Notes: generated by a model not told the origin, from the letters alone. 64,000 bases of DNA from Aequoribacter sp049615385 (GCF_049615385.1 NZ_JBMZFL010000002.1), one strand, 5' to 3'; positions 36,226 to 45,296 are shown, numbered from the stretch's first letter. Program-made: numbers and translations.

Positions 36226-36876
36226 ATGTCACAGCAGGGATTAACAGGTAACCGTATAGTATTGCTGAGTATTATTGGCTTGCCCGTCACCATGATTTTG
36301 GCCGCTACTTGGCTGTGGTATTTTGTTGCACGTGGCGATATCGATATTGTCGATATGTTGGGTACTTCAAATCACGGCACCTTATTGAACCCACCAACCC
36401 TGTTAGTCGATCAGCCATTTGAAAACCAGTTTGGTGCAAAAGCGAAGTTCTTGAGCGACAAACATCAGTGGACTCTCGTTATTCCCGTACCGGCGCAATG
36501 CGACGCACAATGTGTCTCCACGCTTTACACAACGCGACAAATTCATGTGGGCCTAGGAAAGGAGTTTGGTCGCGTCCGTCGAGTGTTCGTGAGCTCTGAA
36601 ACGGTCGATGCGGATGCTCCCGTACCTCAGGTCCAGGGCGAGATTGAGTCTGCAACCGCGGCGAACTTAGGCTCCTATCTTGAAGTGCAACATAAAGGCA
36701 TGCCCTTACTGGTGTTAAACTCGGATTCTTTTGATGCCTTGTTTGGTGACATTAGCCTTGGGACGTGGTTTCTGGCAGATCCTGCAGGCTGGATGATGAT
36801 GTCCTTTGATCTTGGCACGCACTACAAAGATGTAACCTCCGATCTAAAATTTTTGTTGAAGAACTCAGGTGATTAA
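36226..36876 (+). CDS. Cox-cluster membrane-anchored protein of unknown function
   Basis: A 216-residue protein with one N-terminal transmembrane helix (about 10-32) and a periplasmic domain with QWTLVIPVPAQCDAQC, reminiscent of a Sco/thioredoxin-like fold with a CxxxC pair. Homologues sit next to SURF1 in Pseudomonas-type cox clusters. The ATG at 36226 lies two bases after the SURF1 stop; the upstream extension of the frame into SURF1 is rejected. Its function is not known to me; copper or heme handling is a guess from the neighbours. Confidence 0.75.
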   Translation: MSQQGLTGNRIVLLSIIGLPVTMILAATWLWYFVARGDIDIVDMLGTSNHGTLLNPPTLLVDQPFENQFGAKAKFLSDKHQWTLVIPVPAQCDAQCVSTLYTTRQIHVGLGKEFGRVRRVFVSSETVDADAPVPQVQGEIESATAANLGSYLEVQHKGMPLLVLNSDSFDALFGDISLGTWFLADPAGWMMMSFDLGTHYKDVTSDLKFLLKNSGD

Positions 36877-36877
36877 A

Positions 36878-37783
36878 ATGGCCACTAGCTCAGCCACAGT
36901 GGCGACCCGCCCAAGGTTTAAAGATTTCTACACGCTCACTAAACCGAACGTCGTGGCGCTAATGATTGTAACGTCTGTCATTGGAATGTTTATGGCGGTC
37001 GATGGCTGGGTACCTTGGCAACCCCTTGTGCTCGGTAACCTGGGTATCGCACTGTGCGCGGGAGCCGCTGCTGCGGTGAACCATGTCATTGACCACCGTA
37101 TCGATACGAAGATGGCGCGCACAGCGAATCGACCGGTTGCCACGGGCGTGGTTACGAGCACGCAAGCCGTGATCTTCGCGGCCGCCCTGGGTGCCATCGG
37201 GATGGCAATTCTATTGTTATGGGTAAACGCGCTGACGGCCTGGCTCACTTTGGCCTCGCTAGTGGGATACGCCTTCATTTACACCATGTTTTTAAAGCGC
37301 GCGACGCCACAAAATATCGTGATAGGTGGTCTAGCTGGAGCAGCACCGCCTCTACTTGGTTGGACCGCTGTTACGGGCGAAGTTCACGGTCATGGATTGT
37401 TGCTGGCCTTGATTATTTTTGCGTGGACACCTCCTCACTTTTGGGCTTTAGCTATTCACCGCAAAGAAGAATATGCCCTAGTTGATATTCCTATGCTACC
37501 TGTGACACATGGCGATGCGTTCACTCGCTTACACATTCTTCTTTACACCATTGTCATGTTTATTATTACGGTTTTACCCTTTGTCACGCGCTTGAGTGGG
37601 CCGATTTATCTGGCAGGTGCGGTCATTTTGGGTTTGGTCTTTTTGTACTGGGCGCTGGCCATGATGTTTCATTGGCGAGAAGATGCGCCTATCCAGACAT
37701 TTAAATATTCGATTTTGTATTTGTTATTACTGTTTGTCGTGATGTTGGTAGACCACTATATCTACCCGACAGCGACTTTGTGA
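36878..37783 (+). CDS. ctaB: Protoheme IX farnesyltransferase (heme O synthase)
   Basis: A 301-residue polytopic UbiA-family prenyltransferase that makes heme O. The first Asp-rich motif appears as NHVIDHRIDTKMARTANRP and the signature loop as WTPPHFWALAIHRKEEY. The ATG at 36878 is preferred to the GTG three codons upstream because AGGTGA lies at the right distance. In related clusters the heme A synthase gene ctaA precedes this gene, but here it is absent. Confidence 0.95.
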   Translation: MATSSATVATRPRFKDFYTLTKPNVVALMIVTSVIGMFMAVDGWVPWQPLVLGNLGIALCAGAAAAVNHVIDHRIDTKMARTANRPVATGVVTSTQAVIFAAALGAIGMAILLLWVNALTAWLTLASLVGYAFIYTMFLKRATPQNIVIGGLAGAAPPLLGWTAVTGEVHGHGLLLALIIFAWTPPHFWALAIHRKEEYALVDIPMLPVTHGDAFTRLHILLYTIVMFIITVLPFVTRLSGPIYLAGAVILGLVFLYWALAMMFHWREDAPIQTFKYSILYLLLLFVVMLVDHYIYPTATL

Positions 37784-37790
37784 GGTTGAT

Positions 37791-38456
37791 ATGACAACGG
37801 CAGCTCAGGCATCCGGAATAAAGAAAACGGTCATCATCGTATTAGCCTTCATCGTGTTTATTGTGGTGGGCTTTGTGTTGCGAATCTTCCAACCCACCAT
37901 TCTGTCTCCCGCAGAGATGCAAGCCAACGGGACGATGGTATTTCAGCAGCCGCGCCAAGTCACCGAATTTTCGTTGGTAGATCATACCGGCGCTCCATTT
38001 ACGCGAGAGTCCGTGACGGGGCAGTGGACCCTGGTTTTTTTCGGGTTCACGTTCTGCCCTGATATCTGCCCTACCACGATGGTTGAGTTGAACGAGTTTA
38101 TGCGGCTTATCGAGGGCACCGAAGTTGAAGATCAGTTCCAGGTTGTGATGGTTACCGTCGATCCTGGTCGAGATTCGGTTGAGCAGCTCGCCTCCTATGT
38201 CCCCTTTTTTAATCCCGACTTTTTGGGCGTCACCGGCGAATTTTTAGATATTCACCGATTTGCGACGGAGCTCAATACACCTTTTCGGCGCGTGCCGGGA
38301 GGTGGGGAAAACTATCAGATGGACCATAGCGCCAATATTGTGTTGATCAACCCTCGAGGCGACTATCACGGTTTCGTTAAAGCACCGCTTGATTTACCAA
38401 AAATGAAACTGACACTGCGCTCTATGGTCGCAGACTGGGACAGGCAGGGTTTTTAA
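37791..38456 (+). CDS. SCO1/SenC copper chaperone for cytochrome oxidase
   Basis: A 221-residue protein with one N-terminal membrane helix (about 12-31) and a thioredoxin-like periplasmic domain. The copper-binding FCPDICP motif gives Cys89 and Cys93, and the ligand His179 is in MDHSAN. It delivers copper to the CuA site of subunit II. It ends the cox cluster seven bases after ctaB. Confidence 0.93.
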   Translation: MTTAAQASGIKKTVIIVLAFIVFIVVGFVLRIFQPTILSPAEMQANGTMVFQQPRQVTEFSLVDHTGAPFTRESVTGQWTLVFFGFTFCPDICPTTMVELNEFMRLIEGTEVEDQFQVVMVTVDPGRDSVEQLASYVPFFNPDFLGVTGEFLDIHRFATELNTPFRRVPGGGENYQMDHSANIVLINPRGDYHGFVKAPLDLPKMKLTLRSMVADWDRQGF

Positions 38457-38475
38457 CCCTGCCGGGACTCGCGAA

Positions 38476-38724
38476 TTACTTTTTCTCAAGTGATTGATTG
38501 CGCTGCTCCAAGCTGGCGTCTAGTTGCGCTTGCAGTTTGCGCTCGAGCGAGGACGATACGTCGCTCGCCTTAACGGCCGTGTGTTTCTTTTTGTCTAGGC
38601 TGATTACGCTTTTCTCGATCATGACATCCGTGCTTACCATTGCCAGCGCCGGGATATTTGCCTGTGCGCTTACGCTTAGCATCAAACCAAAAACACTTAA
38701 AACCGCTTTATTTGTTACTTTCAT
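38476..38724 (-). CDS. Small exported protein of unknown function
   Basis: An 82-residue protein with a signal peptide (MKVTNKAVLSVFGLMLSVSA, cleavage after AQA near residue 22) and a lysine/serine-rich, charged, probably helical mature part ending in NQSLEKK. The ATG at 38724 is chosen because GGAGG lies just before it and it starts the signal peptide. I recognise no family. It is convergent with the cox cluster and divergent from polA. A palindrome overlaps its leader (38742-38758). Confidence 0.6.
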   Translation of the reverse strand: MKVTNKAVLSVFGLMLSVSAQANIPALAMVSTDVMIEKSVISLDKKKHTAVKASDVSSSLERKLQAQLDASLEQRNQSLEKK

Positions 38725-38741
38725 CTCATTTTCCTCCATTT

Positions 38742-38758
38742 TGTTACCTTGGGTAACA
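38742..38758. promoter_or_regulatory. Palindrome TGTTACC-N3-GGTAACA, candidate operator
   Basis: A perfect 7+7 inverted repeat 18 bases upstream of the start of the small exported protein. The half-site GGTAACAC recurs at 38865-38872, on the polA side of the same intergenic region. The regulator is unknown. Confidence 0.4.
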
Positions 38759-38974
38759 CGAGACGCATTATAGCGATAACTGGAGGTTTTAAAAGGGTTT
38801 GCTCGCTTTATTGTCACCTTTTTTACCGTTTACGAATGTGATTAGTACACAATTAGCCTTATAAGGTAACACTTGGGGTTTGTCTGGCGAGTTCCTCACG
38901 TGTGAAACGTGGCAAATTCAAAGTTGATGCGGTTTAATGAACGACTGATTTGATTAGATGAAAAGGAAGCGACC

Positions 38975-41701
38975 TTGCAAAATTTAGCCCCATTGGTCTT
39001 AGTGGACGGCTCCTCGTATCTTTACCGAGCGTTTCACGCGTTACCGCCTTTGACGACCACTAAGGGTCAGCCAACGGGTGCGATCAAGGGCGTCGTGAGC
39101 ATGTTAAAACGCTTGCACCAAGACTATGCCTCGAGCCCCATTGTGGTGGTATTTGATGCGAAAGGGCCCACTTTCCGCGATGAGATGTTTCCTGATTACA
39201 AGGCGCAGCGACCTCCTATGCCAGACGAATTGCGCACTCAGATCGAGCCATTACACGCTATCGTAAAAGCTCTGGGTTATCCGCTCATTTGCGAGCCAGG
39301 CGTTGAAGCAGATGATGTCATCGGAACGTTGGCAAAGCAGGCCTCAGAACAGGGCATGGACGTCATTGTGTCTACCGGCGATAAGGATATGGCGCAGCTC
39401 GTGGATCAGCATGTGACGCTCGTAAACACTATGAGCGATACGCGCCTAGACCCTGCCGGAGTAATGGAGAAATACGGTTTTGGTCCCGACAAGATGATCG
39501 ACTACTTGGCGCTTATGGGCGATAAAGTCGACAACATCCCGGGTGTTGCGGGTGTTGGTGAGAAAACGGCGCTCGGGTTAATCCAGGGGTTAGGGGGATT
39601 GGATGATATTTACGCCAATCTAGATCGGGTTGCCGATTTGCCAATACGTGGCGCAAAATCGTTAGCGGCCAAACTCGAGGCAGAGCGCGACGCTGCTTAT
39701 ATGTCGTATACCCTGGCCACCATAAAGCTTGACGTGGAGTTGGGATTTGCGCCCACAGATTTATGCAACGATCAGCCCGACACGGTGGCGCTGTCTCATT
39801 GGTATCAAGAGCTCGAATTTCGATCATGGCTCGCTGAAATCGACTCTGAGGCAACCGTGACAAGGGCAGAGCCCGCGCCGATAGCGCCCGCACAAACTCG
39901 ATACGATTGCGTGACTACCGAGCAAGCTCTAGCACAATGGATCTCGGTGCTAAAGGAGGCGGGCACATTCGCGTTTGATACCGAAACTAATAGCTTAGAT
40001 TATATGGAGGCTGAACTCGTTGGGCTGAGTGTTTGTGCAGAGCCTGGGGTCGCTTGCTATATACCGGTCGCACACGATTATCCCGGCGCTCCTGACCAGC
40101 TGTCACGTGATTACGTCTTGTCCGAACTTAAGGGCCTACTTGAGGACGCGCGATATCAAAAGATTGGACAGCACCTGAAATACGACATGCACGTACTAGC
40201 TAATTACGGGATCGCATTGCGAGGCTTTGCCGGCGACACGATGCTGGAATCGTATGTTCTAGATTCGGTCAGTGGTCGTCATGATATGGACAGCCTAGCC
40301 GAGCGTTACTTGAGCCGTAAAACCGTATCGTTTGAAGAGGTCGCGGGTAAAGGCGCAAAGCAGTTAACGTTTAATCAAGTCAGTCTCGAGCAGGCGGTGC
40401 CTTATGCGTGTGAAGACGCCGATATTACTTGGCAACTCTACGAATATCTCACTAAACAACTCAAGGCCACTGAGTCTTTGAACACGATTTACGCAGACAT
40501 TGAGCTTCCATTAGCGCCCGTGCTGCAGAGCATCGAGCGCAACGGCGCTTTGGTATCACGTGAAATATTGCAGCAACAGAGCTCTGTTATCGGTGCCAGA
40601 CTAATCGAGCTGGAAGCCGAGGCCCACGATTTGGCGGGTCGCCCTTTTAACTTAGGGTCGACAAAACAACTCGGTGAAATCCTGTTCGATGAGCTTAAGC
40701 TACCGATTATTAAAAAAACCCCTAAAGGTGCGCCTTCCACAGGTGAGGAAGTGCTAGTTGAGCTCGCTTTAGACTACCCGCTGCCGAAGGTTTTGCTGGA
40801 ATATCGGGGTTTGGCGAAGCTTAAGTCTACCTATACCGATAAGTTACCGACCTTGATTAATGCGCGTACCGGGCGGATACATACATCCTATCATCAAGCA
40901 GTTACCGCCACGGGGCGACTATCGTCGTCAGATCCTAATCTTCAAAATATCCCTATTCGAAGCGTTGAAGGCCGAGCCATACGCAAAGCTTTTATCGCGC
41001 CAGAAAATCACGTGATTGTGGCGGCAGACTACTCGCAAATTGAGCTTCGAATTATGGCGCATTTGTCGGGTGACTCGGGGTTGCTGAATGCATTTAACGA
41101 AGGTTTAGATGTTCACGCTGCGACGGCGGCCGAGGTGTTTGGTGTGGCGCTTGAAGAGGTCACAAGTGACCAGCGCCGCAGTGCAAAAGCCATTAATTTT
41201 GGTTTGATCTATGGCATGTCGGCCTTTGGTTTAGCTAAGCAGTTGCACATTGGGCGCGCCGAGTCGCAGGCGTATATCGACACCTATTTTCAACGCTACC
41301 CGGGCGTACTGGATTATATGGATCGTACCCGTAAAGGTGCGCATGAAAGGGGTTACGTCGAGACCATTTTCGGGCGCCGGCTTTACCTGCCAGAAATCAA
41401 TGCACGTAATAAAATGCGCGTGCAAGCGGCCGAGCGTACTGCCATTAACGCACCCATGCAGGGCAGCGCGGCCGACATCATCAAGAAGGCTATGTTAGCG
41501 GTTGATCAGTTTTTGCGTGATTCGAGCCTAGAATCCAAGATGATTATGCAGGTTCACGATGAACTTGTTTTTGAAGTACCCAAGCACGAGCTTGATACGC
41601 TGCGAGCTGGTGTCATTACTGCTATGGAATCTGCGGCGCAGCTGGCCGTACCTTTACTGGTCGAAGTGGGCCTTGGTGATAACTGGGAAGAGGCGCACTA
41701 A
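38975..41701 (+). CDS. polA: DNA polymerase I
   Basis: A 908-residue three-domain polymerase. The N-terminal 5'-3' exonuclease begins LVLVDGSSYLYRAFHALPP; the 3'-5' proofreading domain has FDTETNSLDYM; the polymerase domain has motif A DYSQIELRIMAH, motif B RRSAKAINFGLIYGMS and motif C QVHDELVFEVP. All catalytic acidic residues expected are visible, so both exonucleases look active. The start is TTG at 38975 with AAGGA eight bases before it. It overlaps the convergent engB by four bases. Confidence 0.97.
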   Translation: MQNLAPLVLVDGSSYLYRAFHALPPLTTTKGQPTGAIKGVVSMLKRLHQDYASSPIVVVFDAKGPTFRDEMFPDYKAQRPPMPDELRTQIEPLHAIVKALGYPLICEPGVEADDVIGTLAKQASEQGMDVIVSTGDKDMAQLVDQHVTLVNTMSDTRLDPAGVMEKYGFGPDKMIDYLALMGDKVDNIPGVAGVGEKTALGLIQGLGGLDDIYANLDRVADLPIRGAKSLAAKLEAERDAAYMSYTLATIKLDVELGFAPTDLCNDQPDTVALSHWYQELEFRSWLAEIDSEATVTRAEPAPIAPAQTRYDCVTTEQALAQWISVLKEAGTFAFDTETNSLDYMEAELVGLSVCAEPGVACYIPVAHDYPGAPDQLSRDYVLSELKGLLEDARYQKIGQHLKYDMHVLANYGIALRGFAGDTMLESYVLDSVSGRHDMDSLAERYLSRKTVSFEEVAGKGAKQLTFNQVSLEQAVPYACEDADITWQLYEYLTKQLKATESLNTIYADIELPLAPVLQSIERNGALVSREILQQQSSVIGARLIELEAEAHDLAGRPFNLGSTKQLGEILFDELKLPIIKKTPKGAPSTGEEVLVELALDYPLPKVLLEYRGLAKLKSTYTDKLPTLINARTGRIHTSYHQAVTATGRLSSSDPNLQNIPIRSVEGRAIRKAFIAPENHVIVAADYSQIELRIMAHLSGDSGLLNAFNEGLDVHAATAAEVFGVALEEVTSDQRRSAKAINFGLIYGMSAFGLAKQLHIGRAESQAYIDTYFQRYPGVLDYMDRTRKGAHERGYVETIFGRRLYLPEINARNKMRVQAAERTAINAPMQGSAADIIKKAMLAVDQFLRDSSLESKMIMQVHDELVFEVPKHELDTLRAGVITAMESAAQLAVPLLVEVGLGDNWEEAH

Positions 41702-42333
41702 GCCAAATCCTGAGTAAGCCATTCGTCCAGCTTTGCGATCAGGGTTTCATGGCCCTGGTGCTTTAAGGACGAGAACGTCTGTACGGTAATTTTGCCGCCG
41801 CGCGGTTTCAGCGCCTTTTCTACTTGGAGCTTGGTTGATTGCTGAGGCCCACGTTTCAGCTTGTCTGCCTTCGTCAGTAGGATATGACAGGGCATGTCTG
41901 CCGATAATGCCCAGTTAATCAACTGCTCGTCAAAAGGCTGTAAAGGATGGCGAATATCCATTAATAAGACCAGCCCTTTCAGCGAGGCGCGCTCCTGTAG
42001 ATAGGTCTCTAATTGTGCGGTCCACGCCTTCTTCATCGCCACAGGGACTTTCGCAAAACCGTAACCGGGAAGATCCACCAGTCGCTGTTGTTCGCTTAAG
42101 CTGAAAAAGTTTAGCAACTGCGTGCGCCCTGGGGTTTTAGACGTTCTCGCAAGCTTCTTATTTTTCGTCAGACTGTTGATCGCACTGGATTTGCCTGCAT
42201 TTGAACGCCCGGCAAACGCCACCTCCCACCCTAAATCGGCAGGGCACTGGTGAAACTTCGCGGCGCTCGCCAAAAACTCTGCGCTTTCGTAGCGGGGCTT
42301 TTCAGGTGCGACTAGATCAATATTTATGTCCAT
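41698..42333 (-). CDS. engB: Ribosome biogenesis GTPase EngB (YsxC/YihA)
   Basis: A 211-residue GTPase needed for 50S assembly and normal division. G1 is GRSNAGKSSAINSL, with the family's DLPGYGFAKV as G3 and LLTKADKLKRG as G4. Convergent with polA, overlapping by four bases. In E. coli the Spot 42 RNA lies between polA and this gene; here there is no room for it. Confidence 0.95.
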   Translation of the reverse strand: MDINIDLVAPEKPRYESAEFLASAAKFHQCPADLGWEVAFAGRSNAGKSSAINSLTKNKKLARTSKTPGRTQLLNFFSLSEQQRLVDLPGYGFAKVPVAMKKAWTAQLETYLQERASLKGLVLLMDIRHPLQPFDEQLINWALSADMPCHILLTKADKLKRGPQQSTKLQVEKALKPRGGKITVQTFSSLKHQGHETLIAKLDEWLTQDLA

Positions 42334-42348
42334 AAAGCCCTTTCAACT

Positions 42349-42376
42349 TTGTTGTGATTGCACTTTTGTATATAAT
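42349..42376 (+). promoter_or_regulatory. Candidate promoter for the cytochrome c5-c4 genes
   Basis: TTGTTG (42349-42354) and TATAAT (42371-42376) are 16 bases apart, about 90 bases before the cytochrome c5 start codon and in the gap divergent from engB. Confidence 0.45.
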
Positions 42377-42467
42377 GCCACAGCTTTGCTTAAGGGGCTC
42401 GATCTAAGCAAAAAGATTCCACTGCAGGATGAGTTCAGTATTTAATCTACGATCTGGAGGTCGCAGT

Positions 42468-42770
42468 ATGAAAAAGATACTCTTGGTACTGTCGTTTTTG
42501 GCTGCTGGTTTTGCGAACGCAGAAGTTGACACGGCTGCAGTAAAAGAGATTTACGGTAAAAGCTGCGTTTTTTGTCACGCTGCTAACATGCCTAATATGC
42601 CTAAAGCCGGGGATGTCGCCGCTTGGGAAGCTCGACTTGCAAACGGAATGGACGCCCTGGTAGCGTCGGTCAAAAATGGTAAAGGCGCGATGCCCCCCAA
42701 GGGAATGTGTATGACGTGTACTGATGAGCAGTACGCCGCTCTTATTACCTACATGGCTTCACCGCAATAA
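42468..42770 (+). CDS. Cytochrome c5
   Basis: A 100-residue periplasmic monoheme cytochrome with a signal peptide ending AGFANA, heme motif CVFCH (33-37), and the c5-type C-terminal segment AMPPKGMCMTCTDEQ, which supplies the axial Met and the extra disulfide cysteines. The ATG at 42468 is chosen for its signal peptide and GGAGG upstream; the open frame extends to 42429. It lies 27 bases before the cytochrome c4 gene, the usual pair. Confidence 0.92.
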   Translation: MKKILLVLSFLAAGFANAEVDTAAVKEIYGKSCVFCHAANMPNMPKAGDVAAWEARLANGMDALVASVKNGKGAMPPKGMCMTCTDEQYAALITYMASPQ

Positions 42771-42797
42771 ACACACGATAGTAGTAACGAGATCACT

Positions 42798-43433
42798 ATG
42801 AAAAATTTAGTTTTAGCTGCCATTCTGTTGGTCAGTGCCTCCGCAAACGCGGCAACTGTGATGCCAGAGGGCGATGCTTCTCGTGGGAAGGCGCAGCTAA
42901 TGATGTGCTCCGCCTGTCATGGTCAGGACGGTAATAGCGCAGCGCCTAACTTTCCGAAGCTCGCCGGCCAAGGCGCTAAATATTTATACAAGCAGTTGGT
43001 CGACGTTCGTGACGGCAATCGCAACATCGTCCAAATGACGGGAATGCTGAACGGTAAATCAGACCAAGATCTGGCCGATATGGCCGCTTTCTATGCATCT
43101 CAAGCGATAACTGGTGCAAAAGCGGATCCAGCGCTCGTCGAGCTTGGTAAAAAGATCTATAACGGTGGTAACGCTGACACGGGTGTTGCCGCATGCATCG
43201 CGTGCCATGGGCCCAATGGTAAAGGATTAGCGCCTGCGGGATATCCTCGATTGGCTGGTCAGCACGCCGATTACATCGCCGCACAGCTGACTATGTACCG
43301 TACGGGCTACGATGACCCCGCGGGCCGCACAAACGACGGCGATACGAAAATTATGCGCGCTACGGCTCGCGGCTTATCGGATGCTCAAATCAAAGCGGTG
43401 GCTAGCTACGCTTCGGGTTTAATTGCCGACTAA
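42798..43433 (+). CDS. Diheme cytochrome c4
   Basis: A 211-residue periplasmic protein with a signal peptide ending ASANA and two homologous cytochrome domains, with heme motifs CSACH (37-41) and CIACH (133-137). The conserved FPKLAGQ and YPRLAGQ follow each heme. Cytochrome c4 donates electrons to terminal oxidases; the caa3/aa3-type enzyme encoded upstream is a candidate partner. A strong terminator follows. Confidence 0.95.
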   Translation: MKNLVLAAILLVSASANAATVMPEGDASRGKAQLMMCSACHGQDGNSAAPNFPKLAGQGAKYLYKQLVDVRDGNRNIVQMTGMLNGKSDQDLADMAAFYASQAITGAKADPALVELGKKIYNGGNADTGVAACIACHGPNGKGLAPAGYPRLAGQHADYIAAQLTMYRTGYDDPAGRTNDGDTKIMRATARGLSDAQIKAVASYASGLIAD

Positions 43434-43448
43434 GCAGTAAGTTAAGTG

Positions 43449-43478
43449 AAAAGGCGGCCTGCAAGCCGCCTTTTTTTT
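43449..43478 (+). terminator. Rho-independent terminator after cytochrome c4
   Basis: AAGGCGGC (43451-43458) and GCCGCCTT (43465-43472) form an eight-pair stem with a six-base loop, running into eight T. Confidence 0.9.
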
Positions 43479-43533
43479 GCCAAAAATTGTTATCATGCCG
43501 CTCAGAACGTGAAGACTTTACTAGGAGTCAATT

Positions 43534-44433
43534 ATGAAATTGCAGAAACTCATCGGCATTGCGCTCGCCTCGATTGTATTAGCGGCCTGTGCGTCAGACG
43601 ACACGCCAACAGCGCCGGTAGCGGAGCCGTCGGCTATGCAGGCCCAGTCAGTTCCCACATCTTCAGAAGTCGATACTTCGAAAGCTGTTGCGGCTCAAAC
43701 TGAAACATCTGTTGAGCAGGTTGCTGCTGAGATAAAAGAAGAAGCGGAAGAGGTTAGCCAGAAAGTCGAGTCAACGGTACAAACAGAACTGGAAGAAGCA
43801 AAGAGTGCGCTAGCGACCGCTATTGCGCCCGAAGCTAAGCCAAAAGCACCTGTTATTGAAGACAACTATAAGGAAGGTGAACATTACGAGCTAGTGGTTC
43901 CCCCCTTCCGCACCGCCAACCCGGATAAAATCGAGGTGCGTGAGTTTTTCTGGTACGGCTGCGGTCACTGCTACAGCTTCGAACCTTTGCTGACCGCATG
44001 GAAGAAAAACCTCGCAAATTATGTGGACTTTCAACCTTCGCCAGCGATTTGGAATGGCACCATGAAGTTTCATGCTCAGGTGTTTTTCGCCATCGAGGCC
44101 TTAGGTCTGGGCGATACAATGCATAAGGCGATTTTTCAGGCGATGCACGTAGATCGTAACCCCTTGTCTACCGAGGCACAGGTCGTGAGATTTTTCGAGT
44201 CGCAAGGCGTATCCGAGAACGACTTTAATAAAGCGTTTAAATCTTTTGGCGTGGGTTCGCAGGTAACAAAAGCTGAGGCTGTCATGCGACAAGCCGCGAT
44301 TAGCGGTACACCCGAGTTGGTTGTGAACGGTAAGTACCGCATTTCAACGCGCAAAGCCGGCAGTCAGGCAAATATGCTCAAAATTGCAGATGCTTTGGTG
44401 GAGCGTGAGCGTCGGATGAGAGCCGCTAACTAA
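43534..44433 (+). CDS. dsbA: DsbA-family thiol:disulfide oxidoreductase, lipoprotein form
   Basis: A 299-residue protein, about 80-90 residues longer than ordinary DsbA. The N-terminus is a lipoprotein signal with lipobox LAAC (Cys19; Ala at +2 favours the outer membrane). Residues 20-110 are a Pro/Ala/Glu/Lys-rich linker with a heptad-like acidic helix (about 56-98). The thioredoxin-fold domain follows with the active site WYGCGHCYSF (Cys143-Gly-His-Cys146) and the cis-proline loop SGTPELVVNG. The place after cytochrome c4 near polA is that of Pseudomonas dsbA. The CGHC centre differs from the usual CPHC. Confidence 0.9.
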   Translation: MKLQKLIGIALASIVLAACASDDTPTAPVAEPSAMQAQSVPTSSEVDTSKAVAAQTETSVEQVAAEIKEEAEEVSQKVESTVQTELEEAKSALATAIAPEAKPKAPVIEDNYKEGEHYELVVPPFRTANPDKIEVREFFWYGCGHCYSFEPLLTAWKKNLANYVDFQPSPAIWNGTMKFHAQVFFAIEALGLGDTMHKAIFQAMHVDRNPLSTEAQVVRFFESQGVSENDFNKAFKSFGVGSQVTKAEAVMRQAAISGTPELVVNGKYRISTRKAGSQANMLKIADALVERERRMRAAN

Positions 44434-44450
44434 ATTCTAGAATGCAACGA

Positions 44451-44475
44451 AACGGCACCGAATGGTGCCGTTTTT
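44451..44475 (+). terminator. Rho-independent terminator after dsbA
   Basis: AACGGCACC (44451-44459) and GGTGCCGTT (44464-44472) form a nine-pair stem with loop GAAT and a five-T tail, between convergent dsbA and the FMN reductase gene. Confidence 0.85.
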
Positions 44476-44480
44476 GTGTC

Positions 44481-45095
44481 TTACATCCCGTTTGGATACG
44501 GTGCTAAATCGCCTGCACCGCTGTCCCGAACGAGTTTTAACGCTTTGGCATACTCAACCAGCTGATTAAGCGCGTATTTGCCCCGCTCAACAAAGTAATC
44601 GTGTTCTTCAGGATTATTGGTGCTGGCGTCGTTGTTATAGATACCCAAGACATTGCGAATGACCAATTGTTCGGGGATATAACAAATGCGTGAGTTTTTG
44701 TAGCTACTCATACGTAGTTCGCACAGGGCGTTAGCGCCGCCAGTTAACACCGACAACGACACCAAAAGACCCGGCTTATGCGCGATCTCGCCCGCATTAC
44801 CGAGTACTAGGAAAAAGTTTTTAATTGCCGCAGGCGCCATGCCATGCCATTCGGGCGCAATGATAATAAAAGCATCTGAGTCGGTGCATTGCTGGCGCAG
44901 TTTGGCCAGCGGCGCCCAATGATCGCCGCCTGTGAACAGAGCTTCATCCCACATAGGTAGTGGCTCTTTGCCCAAATCGTGAATCCAAGCCTCAATTTGA
45001 GGGTGTGTATCGCTCAGTAACTTGGCTAAGTAATTAGCAATTTTAGCGCTCTGTGAATCTTGTCGGTGACTGCCTGAAATGATGCCGATTTTCAT
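44481..45095 (-). CDS. NADPH-dependent FMN reductase-like flavodoxin-fold protein
   Basis: A 204-residue flavoprotein. It begins MKIGIISGSHRQDSQSAKIA, the phosphate-binding loop of the NADPH:FMN/quinone reductase family, and contains APEWHGMAPAAIKNFFLVLG, the loop that contacts the flavin ring. Its physiological substrate cannot be told. It is monocistronic, convergent with dsbA. Confidence 0.85.
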   Translation of the reverse strand: MKIGIISGSHRQDSQSAKIANYLAKLLSDTHPQIEAWIHDLGKEPLPMWDEALFTGGDHWAPLAKLRQQCTDSDAFIIIAPEWHGMAPAAIKNFFLVLGNAGEIAHKPGLLVSLSVLTGGANALCELRMSSYKNSRICYIPEQLVIRNVLGIYNNDASTNNPEEHDYFVERGKYALNQLVEYAKALKLVRDSGAGDLAPYPNGM

Positions 45096-45296
45096 GATGA
45101 TTCCAATCTGATGTTAGTTTGCGGAACAGTCCAACACTATAATGCGACATGTAACGAGTGTCATCTTTGGTCTTTAGTTTTTATGCGCATAGTTGCGAAT
45201 TAGAGTCATTTTTTATGGCTGGTATTTCGCGGATTTTGATGGTCAGTCTCTATTCGTACTAGCCTAATTCTTGCGAATTGCCTATACTGCACGCCT

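Noticed and set aside
41698..41701. A possible Spot 42 (spf) small RNA between polA and engB
   Set aside because: The two genes overlap by four bases, so there is no space for it.
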